A stretch of 48,883 nt of DNA from NCBI GenBank assembly GCA_947380835.1, contig CANCSL010000002.1, positions 1-48,883 of the forward strand, read 5' to 3'. Positions 39,958 to 48,257 of the stretch are shown piece by piece (the stretch's first letter is position 1; each line of letters opens with the position of its first letter). The position numbers and the translations under genes are program-made. The notes beneath the pieces were generated by a model, which saw only the letters and a program-made list of their open reading frames with translations, did no database searches and was not told the DNA's origin. The DNA comes from Actinomycetota bacterium (GTDB lineage Bacteria > Actinomycetota > Actinomycetes > Nanopelagicales > Nanopelagicaceae).

Positions 39958-40080
39958 TCCAACCTCACACCACCTTCACGTTGGTGAGGATTTGGGGATT
40001 TTTCCCTAAAACTAATAAGGTTCGACCGTCTTCCCAATGATTTATGTCCGTTTGAATTTTGATCGAGACCTGGAGTGTGT

Positions 40081-40866
40081 GTGCGCTCGTTTCTGTTGAC
40101 TGGCAGTGGTGGAGGATTCGTTCCTCCCAGCACAGCGGACTTTAACCTTCCGCCGATCTTTGGCCACAACGTTTACACCACCAAGCCCATTGCTCTGGTT
40201 GCTCTCTCAGTAATTTTGGTTTCAGTCTTCTTTATTGCAGCTTCTCGTAAGGCCGCGGTAGTCCCCAGCAAATTGCAATTTGCTGGCGAGTCCATTTACG
40301 CATTCGTTCGAAATGATTTGGCACGCGATGTCATCGGGCATGAATTCATGCGATTTGTCCCATATTTGTTCACGCTTTTTACCTTTATCTTGACCAACAA
40401 TATTTTCGGAATTGTGCCATTGCTCCAATTCCCGGCTATGTCCCACGTCAGCTTCCCATATGTGTTGGCGATTTTTACTTTTATTATTTTCCACGCAGTT
40501 GCCATCCGTAAAAAGGGTTTGCTTCCGTATCTCAAAGAGATCATGTTTATGCCGGGCGTACCCAAGCCGGTTTACATTCTTTTAACCCCAATCGAATTAG
40601 CAACTTTCTTTATTGTGCGTCCGTTGACGTTGTCCTTGCGTTTGTTCGCAAACATGTTTGCTGGCCACTTGCTTCTGCTCGTTTTCATCCTCGGCGGAGA
40701 TCATCTGCTCAAGGGCGTCATCGGTTTGAAGTTAATCTCTCCGTTCGCGTTCACCTTTGGAATCGGCCTGACCTTCTTCGAGTTCATGGTCCAATGCCTA
40801 CAGGCCTACATCTTTACTTTGCTGACTGCGCTCTACATTGCTGGTGCGCTGGCAGACGAGCACTAA
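40081..40866 (+). CDS. atpB: ATP synthase F0 subunit a
   Basis: 261-residue proton-channel subunit. Five or more helices; the essential Arg lies in PLTLSLRLFANMFAGHL (about residue 185), and FEFMVQCLQAYIFTLL is the other conserved helix with the Gln. Start: GTG 40081 is preferred because GGAG lies 5 bases before it; an in-frame GTG 6 bases earlier overlaps that GGAG and is less likely. It heads the atpBEFHAGDC operon. The 123-base gap upstream carries a CCTCAC/GTGAGG stem and a GGG/CCC stem over T-rich DNA, but no clear promoter. Confidence 0.95.
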   Translation: MRSFLLTGSGGGFVPPSTADFNLPPIFGHNVYTTKPIALVALSVILVSVFFIAASRKAAVVPSKLQFAGESIYAFVRNDLARDVIGHEFMRFVPYLFTLFTFILTNNIFGIVPLLQFPAMSHVSFPYVLAIFTFIIFHAVAIRKKGLLPYLKEIMFMPGVPKPVYILLTPIELATFFIVRPLTLSLRLFANMFAGHLLLLVFILGGDHLLKGVIGLKLISPFAFTFGIGLTFFEFMVQCLQAYIFTLLTALYIAGALADEH

Positions 40867-40975
40867 AAGTTTTATCGGTTTAATAGCTTTACCAGATTTA
40901 CAAGTAGTACAAGTTTCTAAAAGAAGCTAGTTGGTTATCGCTAACTAGTAATAACTAAAACGAAAGGCACAAAAG

Positions 40976-41179
40976 ATGAAAGGCACACTCAACCTGGTCG
41001 GTTATGGCCTATCTGCAATCGGACCTGCAATTGCAACCGGCATGATCTTCGCTGCATACATCAGCGGCGTCGCACGTCAGCCAGAAGCACGTTCAGTCCT
41101 GCAACCAATCGCATTCCTTGGCTTCGCCTTGGCAGAAGCGCTTGCATTGTTCGGTCTCGTACTTGCATTCGTTCTCTAA
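40976..41179 (+). CDS. atpE: ATP synthase F0 subunit c
   Basis: 67 residues, two helices forming the rotor ring. The cytoplasmic loop is ARQPEA (about 33-38), and the proton-binding Glu is E54 in ALAEALALFG. The residues after it (Ala, Leu) and the lack of a sodium-ligand pattern favour protons. It is a little shorter than the usual 72-81 residues, trimmed at the N-terminus. AAAGG lies 8 bases before ATG. The 109-base gap after atpB contains a CTAGTT/AACTAG stem-loop (about 40927-40948) that may protect or boost this abundant subunit's mRNA. Confidence 0.96.
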   Translation: MKGTLNLVGYGLSAIGPAIATGMIFAAYISGVARQPEARSVLQPIAFLGFALAEALALFGLVLAFVL

Positions 41180-41238
41180 TCTGCACCTGATTTAACCGGT
41201 ATTTAAACCAAGGTTTAGTCAAGAAAAGGTAGGGGAAA

Positions 41239-41769
41239 ATGAGCTTTAAGAGCACAGCCGCGGAGGCAGCAGCCAATCCGCTAGTACCGCACACCGCTGA
41301 GTTGATCGTTGGCGCTATTGCCTTCACGCTTCTCTTCTTGGTGCTTCGTAGCAAAGTCGTGCCTATGTTTGAAAAAGCATTCGCCGCTCGCACCGAAGCG
41401 ATCCAAGGTGGAATCGAGAAGGCCGAACAAGCCCAACGTGATGCTGCAGTGGCGTTGTCTCAGTACACCGCTCAATTGGCAGATGCACGTGGCGAGGCAC
41501 AGAAGATCCGCGAAGAAGCACGCGTTCAAGGCGCTGCCATCATCGATGACCTTCGTTCCAAGGCTCAAGAAGAAGCAGCTCGTATTACTGCTTCAGCTCA
41601 TGCATCTATCGAAGCCGAACGTCAACAAGCGATCACTTCGCTTCGCAATGAGGTAGGCACGCTCGCAACCGAGCTCGCCTCCAAAATTGTCGGAGAAGCT
41701 TTAGATGACCAGGTCCGACAGTCACGCATTGTCGATCGCTTCTTGGAAGATTTGGAGAAGAGCAAGTAA
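41239..41769 (+). CDS. atpF: ATP synthase F0 subunit b
   Basis: 176-residue stator stalk. One N-terminal membrane helix (about 22-41, ELIVGAIAFTLLFLVLRSK) is followed by a long Ala/Glu-rich coiled coil reaching F1. It is a normal separate b subunit and not fused to delta as in mycobacteria. AGG and GGGG (AAAGGTAGGGGAAA) precede ATG 41239. Its TAA stop overlaps the atpH ATG (TAATG), so b and delta are made in step. Confidence 0.95.
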   Translation: MSFKSTAAEAAANPLVPHTAELIVGAIAFTLLFLVLRSKVVPMFEKAFAARTEAIQGGIEKAEQAQRDAAVALSQYTAQLADARGEAQKIREEARVQGAAIIDDLRSKAQEEAARITASAHASIEAERQQAITSLRNEVGTLATELASKIVGEALDDQVRQSRIVDRFLEDLEKSK

Positions 41770-42596
41770 TGATTATTTTGGGTGGAAGCAGTCGTCAATC
41801 GCTTGCGAACCTTCGTGGTTCGTTAGATCAGAGCCTCAAGTCGGTCTCTGCGCTCGATTGCTCCACCGTTTCCGCAGATCTCTTCGTCGTTCTGGGCTCT
41901 TTAGGTACATCAATCGGGTTGCGTCGGGCACTCACCGACCCATCTCGCGATGTGGCTTCTAAAGTTGCACTTGTCGAAGATATTTTCGGAAAAGTAATCG
42001 GAAAAGTTGCTCTCTCGCTCGTTGGAAACGCAGTTGCACTCCGTTGGTCTTCACCTTCGGAATTCACTGATGGCATTGAGCAAATTGCCATTGAAGCCGA
42101 AGCTTCTGCCGCCAACGTCAATGACAAGTTAGATCTCGTTCAAGATGAACTTTTTGAGTTCGCACGCATCTTGATCGCCAATGGTGAGCTTCGCCAAGCG
42201 CTGGCCTCTCGCACCGATGAGGCCGCTCACAAAGAAGCGTTGGTTCACGATATTTTTGCCTCAAAGTTCAACGATTCATCGGTTCGACTACTAGACGCGC
42301 TCGTCGATGGTCTTCGAGGTCGTAGCATCGAGCAAACCCTTGCCGCATACACACATGGCGTTGCTGCTAGGCGAGACCGTGTCACCGCGCATGTTCGTAC
42401 CGCGATTGCACTCTCAGCTGCTCAGCGCTCCAAGTTGGCCACGGCTCTTGCAGCTCAAATCGGCCAACCTGTTCACATCAATGTTGAAATCGATTCCGCC
42501 ATTCTCGGTGGAATTTCCATTCGTTTTGCTGATGAAGTTATCGACGGCACCATCGTCAGTCGGTTAGCAGAGGCGAGCCGAGCGCTCGTAGGTTAA
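41769..42596 (+). CDS. atpH: ATP synthase F1 subunit delta (long actinobacterial form)
   Basis: 275 residues, about 100 more than the E. coli delta. Actinobacterial delta proteins are often this long, with an extra N-terminal part. The C-terminal half has the conserved features (RTAIALSAAQRSKLATALA, then HINVEIDSAILGGISIRFADEVIDGT). It links the stator b subunit to the F1 head. ATG at 41769 overlaps the atpF stop. A GAAA tetraloop hairpin follows before atpA. Confidence 0.93.
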   Translation: MIILGGSSRQSLANLRGSLDQSLKSVSALDCSTVSADLFVVLGSLGTSIGLRRALTDPSRDVASKVALVEDIFGKVIGKVALSLVGNAVALRWSSPSEFTDGIEQIAIEAEASAANVNDKLDLVQDELFEFARILIANGELRQALASRTDEAAHKEALVHDIFASKFNDSSVRLLDALVDGLRGRSIEQTLAAYTHGVAARRDRVTAHVRTAIALSAAQRSKLATALAAQIGQPVHINVEIDSAILGGISIRFADEVIDGTIVSRLAEASRALVG

Positions 42597-42624
42597 TAAG
42601 TAATAAATTTTAGTTAGGTAGGTT

Positions 42625-42640
42625 TCAAGCGAAAGCTTGA
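42625..42640 (+). other. GAAA-tetraloop hairpin between atpH and atpA
   Basis: TCAAGC (42625-42630), loop GAAA, GCTTGA (42635-42640): a perfect 6-bp stem closed by a stable GNRA loop, 20 bases before the atpA start. No T-run follows, so it is more likely an mRNA processing or stability element, which would set the higher level of alpha relative to delta. Confidence 0.55.
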
Positions 42641-42660
42641 CTAGGTAGAAGGAGAAGATG

Positions 42661-44298
42661 ATGGCGGAACTCACGATCCGACCCGAGGAGATTCGCGACG
42701 CGCTGGCAAAGCACGTTGCTTCCTATAACCCGGGTGCTGCGGCTCGCGATGAGATCGGCACTGTGACCGAAGCTGGCGATGGCATCGCACGTATTGAAGG
42801 CTTGCCTTCGACGATGACCAACGAGCTTCTCAAGTTCGAAAACGGAACTTTGGGTCTGGCGCTTAACCTCGACGTGCGCGAAATCGGCGTCGTTATCCTC
42901 GGCGAATTCACGGGCATTGAAGAAGGCACATCAGTTCGTCGAACTGGTGAGATTCTTTCGGTACCTGTCGGAGATGGCTTCCTTGGTCGCGTAGTCGATC
43001 CACTTGGTCGTCCCATCGACGGTAAAGGCGAGATCGTTTCTGAAGGTCAGCGTGCTCTCGAGCTCCAGGCACCATCGGTAGTCGAGCGCCAACCAGTTAA
43101 GGAACCACTTGCTACCGGTATCAAGGCCATCGATGCGATGACCGCTATTGGTCGCGGACAACGTCAGTTGATCATCGGCGATCGTCAAACCGGTAAGACT
43201 GCAATTGCTATCGATACCATCATTAACCAGAAGGCAAACTGGAAGAGTGGCGATCCCAAGAAGCAGGTTAAGTGCATCTACGTAGCCATCGGCCAGAAGG
43301 GTTCAACCATTGCTTCCGTTAAGGGCGCATTGGAAGAAGCTGGCGCCATGGAGTACACCACGATCGTTGCCTCACCTGCATCAGATCCAGCGGGCTTCAA
43401 ATACTTGGCTCCATACACCGGTTCGGCTATCGGCCAGCACTGGATGTACAAAGGCGAGCACGTCCTCATTGTTTTTGATGATCTCTCCAAGCAAGCCGAG
43501 GCTTACCGCTCGGTCTCACTTCTTCTTCGTCGTCCACCAGGCCGCGAGGCTTACCCTGGCGACGTCTTCTACTTACACTCCCGTCTACTCGAGCGTTGCG
43601 CCAAGCTCTCCGATGAACTCGGTGGCGGATCGATGACTGGTTTGCCTATCATCGAAACCAAGGGAAATGACGTTTCTGCGTTTATTCCCACCAACGTTAT
43701 TTCTATTACCGATGGTCAGTGCTTCTTGGAGACCGACTTGTTCAACGCTGGCGTTCGCCCAGCTATCAACGTAGGTATCTCGGTATCACGCGTTGGTGGT
43801 TCGGCACAGACCAAGGCCATGAAGAAGATCGCTGGTCGCCTTCGTTTGGACTTGGCCCAGTATCGTGAACTCGAAGCCTTCGCTGCTTTCGGTTCCGATC
43901 TTGATGCTGCATCCAAGGCACAACTCGAGCGCGGTTCGCGCATGGTTGAGCTCTTGAAGCAGGGTCAGTACTCGCCTTATTCAGTCGCTCAAGAAGTTGC
44001 TTCTATCTGGGCTGGTACCACCGGCAAGATGGACTCCATTCCTTTGGCAGACATCCGTCGCTTCGAATCCGAATTCTTGGATTTCTTAGCCCGCGAACGC
44101 ACTGCAATCGTCGATGTCATCAACACATCTCGTGAACTCAGTGATGACACAGTCGCTGCTTTGGAAGAAGCAATTGCTGCATTCAAATCACAGTTTGCAG
44201 TTACTGGTGCCGCAGCCGTAAATGAAGCTCCAGCTGAAGCCCTTGATGGCGAAGGCAACGAGCAAATTACACGTCAAGTACCGGCGGTGAAGAAGTAA
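42661..44298 (+). CDS. atpA: ATP synthase F1 subunit alpha
   Basis: Non-catalytic nucleotide-binding subunit, 545 residues. P-loop GDRQTGKT is near residue 180, and PGREAYPGDVFYLHSRLLER and the alpha signature near PAINVGISVSRVGGSAQ are present. The ATG ATG pair (42658, 42661) follows AAGGAG; the second ATG has the better spacing (6 bases). The C-terminal tail (about 515-545) is extended and acidic, ending PAEALDGEGNEQITRQVPAV, as in other actinobacterial alpha subunits. atpG follows after 3 bases. Confidence 0.97.
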   Translation: MAELTIRPEEIRDALAKHVASYNPGAAARDEIGTVTEAGDGIARIEGLPSTMTNELLKFENGTLGLALNLDVREIGVVILGEFTGIEEGTSVRRTGEILSVPVGDGFLGRVVDPLGRPIDGKGEIVSEGQRALELQAPSVVERQPVKEPLATGIKAIDAMTAIGRGQRQLIIGDRQTGKTAIAIDTIINQKANWKSGDPKKQVKCIYVAIGQKGSTIASVKGALEEAGAMEYTTIVASPASDPAGFKYLAPYTGSAIGQHWMYKGEHVLIVFDDLSKQAEAYRSVSLLLRRPPGREAYPGDVFYLHSRLLERCAKLSDELGGGSMTGLPIIETKGNDVSAFIPTNVISITDGQCFLETDLFNAGVRPAINVGISVSRVGGSAQTKAMKKIAGRLRLDLAQYRELEAFAAFGSDLDAASKAQLERGSRMVELLKQGQYSPYSVAQEVASIWAGTTGKMDSIPLADIRRFESEFLDFLARERTAIVDVINTSRELSDDTVAALEEAIAAFKSQFAVTGAAAVNEAPAEALDGEGNEQITRQVPAVKK

Positions 44299-44301
44299 CT
44301 C

Positions 44302-45210
44302 ATGGGTGCTCAACTACGTATTTATCGCCGACGGATGCGCTCCGTCAAAGCGACCAAGAAGATTACGAAAGCAATGGAGCTCATCTCCGCTTCTCGTATC
44401 GTCAAGGCGCAACAACGAGTCGCAGCCTCATCGCCATATGCGAATGAGCTCACTCGCGCGGTAACTGCAGTTGCCTCATTTTCAAACACCAACCATCCAT
44501 TGACCACACCTCATCCAAATCCTCGTCGTGCAGCAGTGCTGATCATTACTGCCGACCGTGGTATGGCGGGCGCGTACTCAAACTCTGCGATTAAGGAAGG
44601 CGATCAACTGGTCGCTCTTCTCAAAGAGCGCGGTTTGTCGGTTGAGTCTTACTTGGTTGGGCGCAAGGCGGTTAACTTCTATCGCTTCCGTAATCGTGCC
44701 ATCGCTAACTCTTGGACCGGTTTCTCCGATAACCCCACCTATGCGCATGCCAAAGAGATCTCCGATTCTCTTATCAACGCATTCTTGGCCGAATCCGGAA
44801 CCGAGAGCCATGGCGTCGATGAACTACACATCGTTTATACCGAATTCAAATCAATGATTACTCAGTTGCCACAGGCCAAGCGCATGTTGCCACTCGAGGT
44901 TGTCGAAACTACCGTCAAGACTGGGCTCTTGCCGATGTACGAATTTGAACCAAGCCCTGAAAATGTTTTGAATTCCTTGCTGCCACGTTATGTAGAAGCT
45001 CGGGTATTTAACGCGATGTTGCAATCAGCTGCCTCTGAGCATGCTGCTCGTCGTCGCGCGATGAAGTCAGCAACAGATAATGCTGATGAGTTAATTAAGT
45101 CTTTGACCCGACTGGCAAACGCTGCTCGTCAGGCCGAAATTACGCAAGAGATCAGTGAAATCGTCGGCGGCGCAGATGCGCTTGCCTCAGCTAGCGCAGG
45201 GAGCGAATGA
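44302..45210 (+). CDS. atpG: ATP synthase F1 subunit gamma
   Basis: 302-residue central shaft. N-terminal helix MGAQLRIYRRRMRSVKATKK and C-terminal RRRAMKSATDNADELIKSL are the conserved coiled-coil halves; the central Rossmann-like part includes LIITADRGMAGAYS. Length is normal. It starts 3 bases after atpA, and its TGA stop overlaps the atpD start region (ATGATG), a common arrangement that balances subunit output. Confidence 0.96.
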   Translation: MGAQLRIYRRRMRSVKATKKITKAMELISASRIVKAQQRVAASSPYANELTRAVTAVASFSNTNHPLTTPHPNPRRAAVLIITADRGMAGAYSNSAIKEGDQLVALLKERGLSVESYLVGRKAVNFYRFRNRAIANSWTGFSDNPTYAHAKEISDSLINAFLAESGTESHGVDELHIVYTEFKSMITQLPQAKRMLPLEVVETTVKTGLLPMYEFEPSPENVLNSLLPRYVEARVFNAMLQSAASEHAARRRAMKSATDNADELIKSLTRLANAARQAEITQEISEIVGGADALASASAGSE

Positions 45211-46640
45211 TGTCAGGTACACAAACAGCTGCAGGAGTCGGTCGCGTTGCACGCGTCATCGGTCCGGTTGTGGATATTGAATTCCCTGCCGATGCGATGC
45301 CCGCAATCTTCAACGCCCTTCACGTCGATGTCGCCCTCGCTGGCGAGGTTCGCATGTTGACCCTGGAAGTTGCCCAGCACATTGGCGATAACTTGGTTCG
45401 TGCGATTTCGATGCAACCAACAGATGGCATGGTTCGTGGATCTGCCGTTACTGATACCGGAGCCGCAATCAGCGTGCCCGTCGGTGATGTAACCAAGGGC
45501 CACGTATTCAATACTTTGGGCGAATCCTTAGACGTTCCAACCTCCTCTTTGGATATCAAAGAGCGCTGGCCAATTCACCGTACCGCCCCTGCCTTCGATC
45601 AGCTCGAGTCCAAGACCGAGATGTTTGAAACTGGTATCAAGGTTATTGACCTTCTGACCCCATATGTTCGTGGTGGAAAGATCGGTCTCTTCGGTGGTGC
45701 CGGTGTTGGTAAGACGGTTTTGATCCAAGAGATGATCTATCGCGTAGCTGAAAACTTCGGTGGCGTATCAGTATTCGCCGGTGTTGGTGAGCGTACCCGC
45801 GAGGGTAACGACTTGTTCCTTGAAATGACCGAAACCGGCGTTATCAATAAGACCGCATTAGTCTTCGGCCAAATGGATGAGCCGCCAGGGACCCGTCTTC
45901 GCGTTGCTCTTTCAGCACTCACCATGGCTGAGTACTTCCGCGATGTGCAGAAGCAGGATGTTCTGCTCTTCATCGATAACATCTTCCGTTTTACCCAGGC
46001 AGGTTCAGAAGTTTCAACCCTTCTCGGCCGTATGCCTTCTGCCGTTGGATATCAGCCAACACTTGCAGATGAAATGGGTCAACTTCAGGAGCGCATTACT
46101 TCTACTCGTGGTCACTCGATTACTTCGATGCAGGCGATTTACGTTCCTGCCGATGACATCACCGACCCTGCTCCACACACCACCTTTGCTCACTTGGATG
46201 CGACCACAGTTCTGTCGCGTCCGATCTCTGAGCTCGGCATCTACCCAGCTGTAGATCCACTGGACTCAACATCACGTATTTTGGATCCACGCTATATCGG
46301 CGAGCATCACTTCCGTGTCGCTAACCGCATTAAGCAGATCCTTCAGCGTTACAAGGATCTTCAAGACATCATCGCTATTTTGGGTATTGATGAACTCTCT
46401 GAAGATGACCGCATCTTGGTTGGCCGTGCTCGTCGTATTCAGCGCTTCTTGTCGCAGAATACCTTCGTAGCAAAGGTCTTCACAGGTATCGAAGGATCCT
46501 TCGTTCCGCTATCTGAAACCATTGAAGCATTCGAAGCACTTGCTGATGGAAAGTACGATCACGTTCCGGAGCAGGCATTCTTTATGTGCGGTGGCTTGGA
46601 AGATGTAGAGCGCAAAGCTGCAGAATTGGCAAAGGCCTAA
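45210..46640 (+). CDS. atpD: ATP synthase F1 subunit beta
   Basis: Catalytic subunit, 476 residues. P-loop GGAGVGKTV is near residue 157, the catalytic Glu lies in GVGERTREGNDL, and the DELSEED-like segment reads DELSEDD (about 391-397). ATG ATG at 45207/45210 overlaps the atpG TGA; the second ATG is placed better relative to GGAG (45199 region). All motifs are intact. atpC follows after 6 bases. Confidence 0.97.
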   Translation: MSGTQTAAGVGRVARVIGPVVDIEFPADAMPAIFNALHVDVALAGEVRMLTLEVAQHIGDNLVRAISMQPTDGMVRGSAVTDTGAAISVPVGDVTKGHVFNTLGESLDVPTSSLDIKERWPIHRTAPAFDQLESKTEMFETGIKVIDLLTPYVRGGKIGLFGGAGVGKTVLIQEMIYRVAENFGGVSVFAGVGERTREGNDLFLEMTETGVINKTALVFGQMDEPPGTRLRVALSALTMAEYFRDVQKQDVLLFIDNIFRFTQAGSEVSTLLGRMPSAVGYQPTLADEMGQLQERITSTRGHSITSMQAIYVPADDITDPAPHTTFAHLDATTVLSRPISELGIYPAVDPLDSTSRILDPRYIGEHHFRVANRIKQILQRYKDLQDIIAILGIDELSEDDRILVGRARRIQRFLSQNTFVAKVFTGIEGSFVPLSETIEAFEALADGKYDHVPEQAFFMCGGLEDVERKAAELAKA

Positions 46641-46646
46641 TCTTTC

Positions 46647-46904
46647 ATGGCAACCAATTTAACGGTTGAAGTAGTTTCACCGGAGAAGCGAGTTTGGTCG
46701 GGCGAGGCCACCATGGTCTCTGCCCGAACACTCGAAGGCGACTTGGGAATTCTTCCCGATCACGCCCCACTTCTTGGTGTGCTGGTTGATGGTTTGGTTT
46801 CAATCAAGTCAGCAGATGGCGAAAAAGTGGAGTTTCAGATTAACGGTGGCTTTATTTCAGTTGCCCAAAATCGAGTCTCTATCTTGGGCGAGAGCGCTAG
46901 CTAA
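46647..46904 (+). CDS. atpC: ATP synthase F1 subunit epsilon, short form without C-terminal helices
   Basis: 85 residues, made only of the N-terminal beta-sandwich (VEVVSPEKRVWSGEATMVSA, GDLGILPDHAPLL, INGGFISVAQNRVSIL). The usual two C-terminal helices, about 35-50 residues that regulate ATP hydrolysis, are missing; the reading frame ends cleanly with TAA, and no helical continuation is seen in the other frames, which instead hold murA on the opposite strand. Loss of this domain is known in some bacteria. Its stop overlaps the murA stop tail to tail by 4 bases, leaving no room for a terminator. Confidence 0.93.
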   Translation: MATNLTVEVVSPEKRVWSGEATMVSARTLEGDLGILPDHAPLLGVLVDGLVSIKSADGEKVEFQINGGFISVAQNRVSILGESAS

Positions 46905-48178
46905 ACTCTTACGACAGTTGCTCCAAGAGCTACCAAGGCCTCTGCAAAACCTGGATATCCGCGATCAATGTGGTACCCATCTTCGACAATAGTGCTGCCT
47001 TCGCTAACTAATCCGGCAAGAACTAGCCCGGCCCCTGCCCTGATATCAGTTGCAACAACGGGAGCCCCAGAGAGATGCGGCAAGCCAGTAATAGACGCAT
47101 GGTGGCCATCGACTTGGATTTGAGCACCTAGTCGAATCAATTCATTGACAAACATAAAGCGGCCTTCAAATACATTTTCGGTGACGATGGAATTGCCTTC
47201 GGCCACGGCGTTCATCAAAATGATCAAGGGTTGCAGATCGGTCGGAAATCCAGGGTAGGGAAGCGTTGCTACATCTACGGCGCTGGGACGGCGATCCATT
47301 TTTACGCGGACACCATCTGAAGTTGTGGTCACAACTGCTCCGGCAGCAACTAATTTATCTAAGGGAATTTCCATATGTTCGGCGCGGGCTCCGTGAATGG
47401 TGATATCACCACGGGTGATTGCAGCAGCAAAGGCCCATGTGCCAGCGACTATGCGATCGCATAAAGTCGAGTGAGTTGCAGGGTGGAGTTTTTCAACACC
47501 GGTAATCGTGATTGTCGGAGTGCCTAATCCATCGATTTTTGCGCCCATTGCAATGAGGAGTTCACCAAGGTCCACAACGTCAGGTTCACGGGCGGCGTTG
47601 TCGATTGTGGTGACACCTTTAGCAAGTACAGCTGCGGTCATTAAGTTTTCAGTTGCGCCGACGCTGGGGAAATCTAACGTGATGCTGGCGCCTTTGAGGC
47701 CCTCTGGGGCGGTGGCAATGACATATCCATGTTCGGAATGGGCTTGCGCACCCAACTCCTTTAAACCTTTGATGTGGTAATCCAAGCCGCGCGAGCCAAT
47801 GGCATCTCCGCCAGGCAGCGCTACTTCGGCATGCCCAAGTCGGGTGACCAGCGGGCCAAGCACGTTGATCGAGGCGCGCATCTTTCGTACCAAGTCGTAA
47901 TCGGCGCGAACTCCTGGGACCTTGGGCACATCGATAGTCAAGGTCAACGTTGAGGGTTCGTAAACAACCGTGCAACCGAGCCGCTCGAGTAGTTCTGACA
48001 TGATGGCGACATCGGCAATATCGGGAACATTTAAAATGGTGCTTTTGCCTTCAGCTAACAAAGTGGCCGCCATCAATTTCAACGCCGAATTCTTGGCTCC
48101 GGAGACGTGAACTTCTCCCACTAATCGGGCTCCGCCTTCAACTCGGAAGGAATCGCCAGGCGTCGTGCTGGAGGACAT
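46901..48178 (-). CDS. murA: UDP-N-acetylglucosamine 1-carboxyvinyltransferase with Asp at the Cys position
   Basis: 425 residues from ATG 48178; first committed step of peptidoglycan, adding enolpyruvate from PEP to UDP-GlcNAc. N-terminal VSGAKNSALKLMAATLL is canonical. The active-site loop reads LPGGDAIGSR (121-130): Asp125 stands where most bacteria have the fosfomycin-reactive Cys, as in M. tuberculosis MurA. The start is placed at MSSSTTPGDSF with AGAAGAG upstream; an in-frame ATG 33 bases earlier has no ribosome binding site. TACGAT at 48229-48234 (minus) is a candidate -10 box. It is convergent with, and overlaps, atpC. Confidence 0.95.
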   Translation of the reverse strand: MSSSTTPGDSFRVEGGARLVGEVHVSGAKNSALKLMAATLLAEGKSTILNVPDIADVAIMSELLERLGCTVVYEPSTLTLTIDVPKVPGVRADYDLVRKMRASINVLGPLVTRLGHAEVALPGGDAIGSRGLDYHIKGLKELGAQAHSEHGYVIATAPEGLKGASITLDFPSVGATENLMTAAVLAKGVTTIDNAAREPDVVDLGELLIAMGAKIDGLGTPTITITGVEKLHPATHSTLCDRIVAGTWAFAAAITRGDITIHGARAEHMEIPLDKLVAAGAVVTTTSDGVRVKMDRRPSAVDVATLPYPGFPTDLQPLIILMNAVAEGNSIVTENVFEGRFMFVNELIRLGAQIQVDGHHASITGLPHLSGAPVVATDIRAGAGLVLAGLVSEGSTIVEDGYHIDRGYPGFAEALVALGATVVRV

Positions 48179-48244
48179 TCGAATAACTCTTCTCTGTTGG
48201 AAAGCCTTCATGAAAATGGAGTGGTCTCATCGTACTTGCTGGAA

Positions 48245-48250
48245 TAGGCT
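48245..48250 (+). promoter_or_regulatory. Candidate leaderless -10 box of the adenosyltransferase gene
   Basis: TAGGCT, then CCGACCC (7 bases), then ATG at 48258. The identical hexamer precedes murI and glyA. It lies in the 79-base gap divergent from murA. Confidence 0.42.
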
Positions 48251-48257
48251 CCGACCC

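Noticed and set aside
40075..40080. atpB start at the earlier GTG
   Set aside because: This GTG overlaps the GGAG that best serves as ribosome binding site for the GTG at 40081.
48179..48257. Cobalamin riboswitch before the adenosyltransferase gene
   Set aside because: 79 bases are too few and no B12-box-like sequence is seen.
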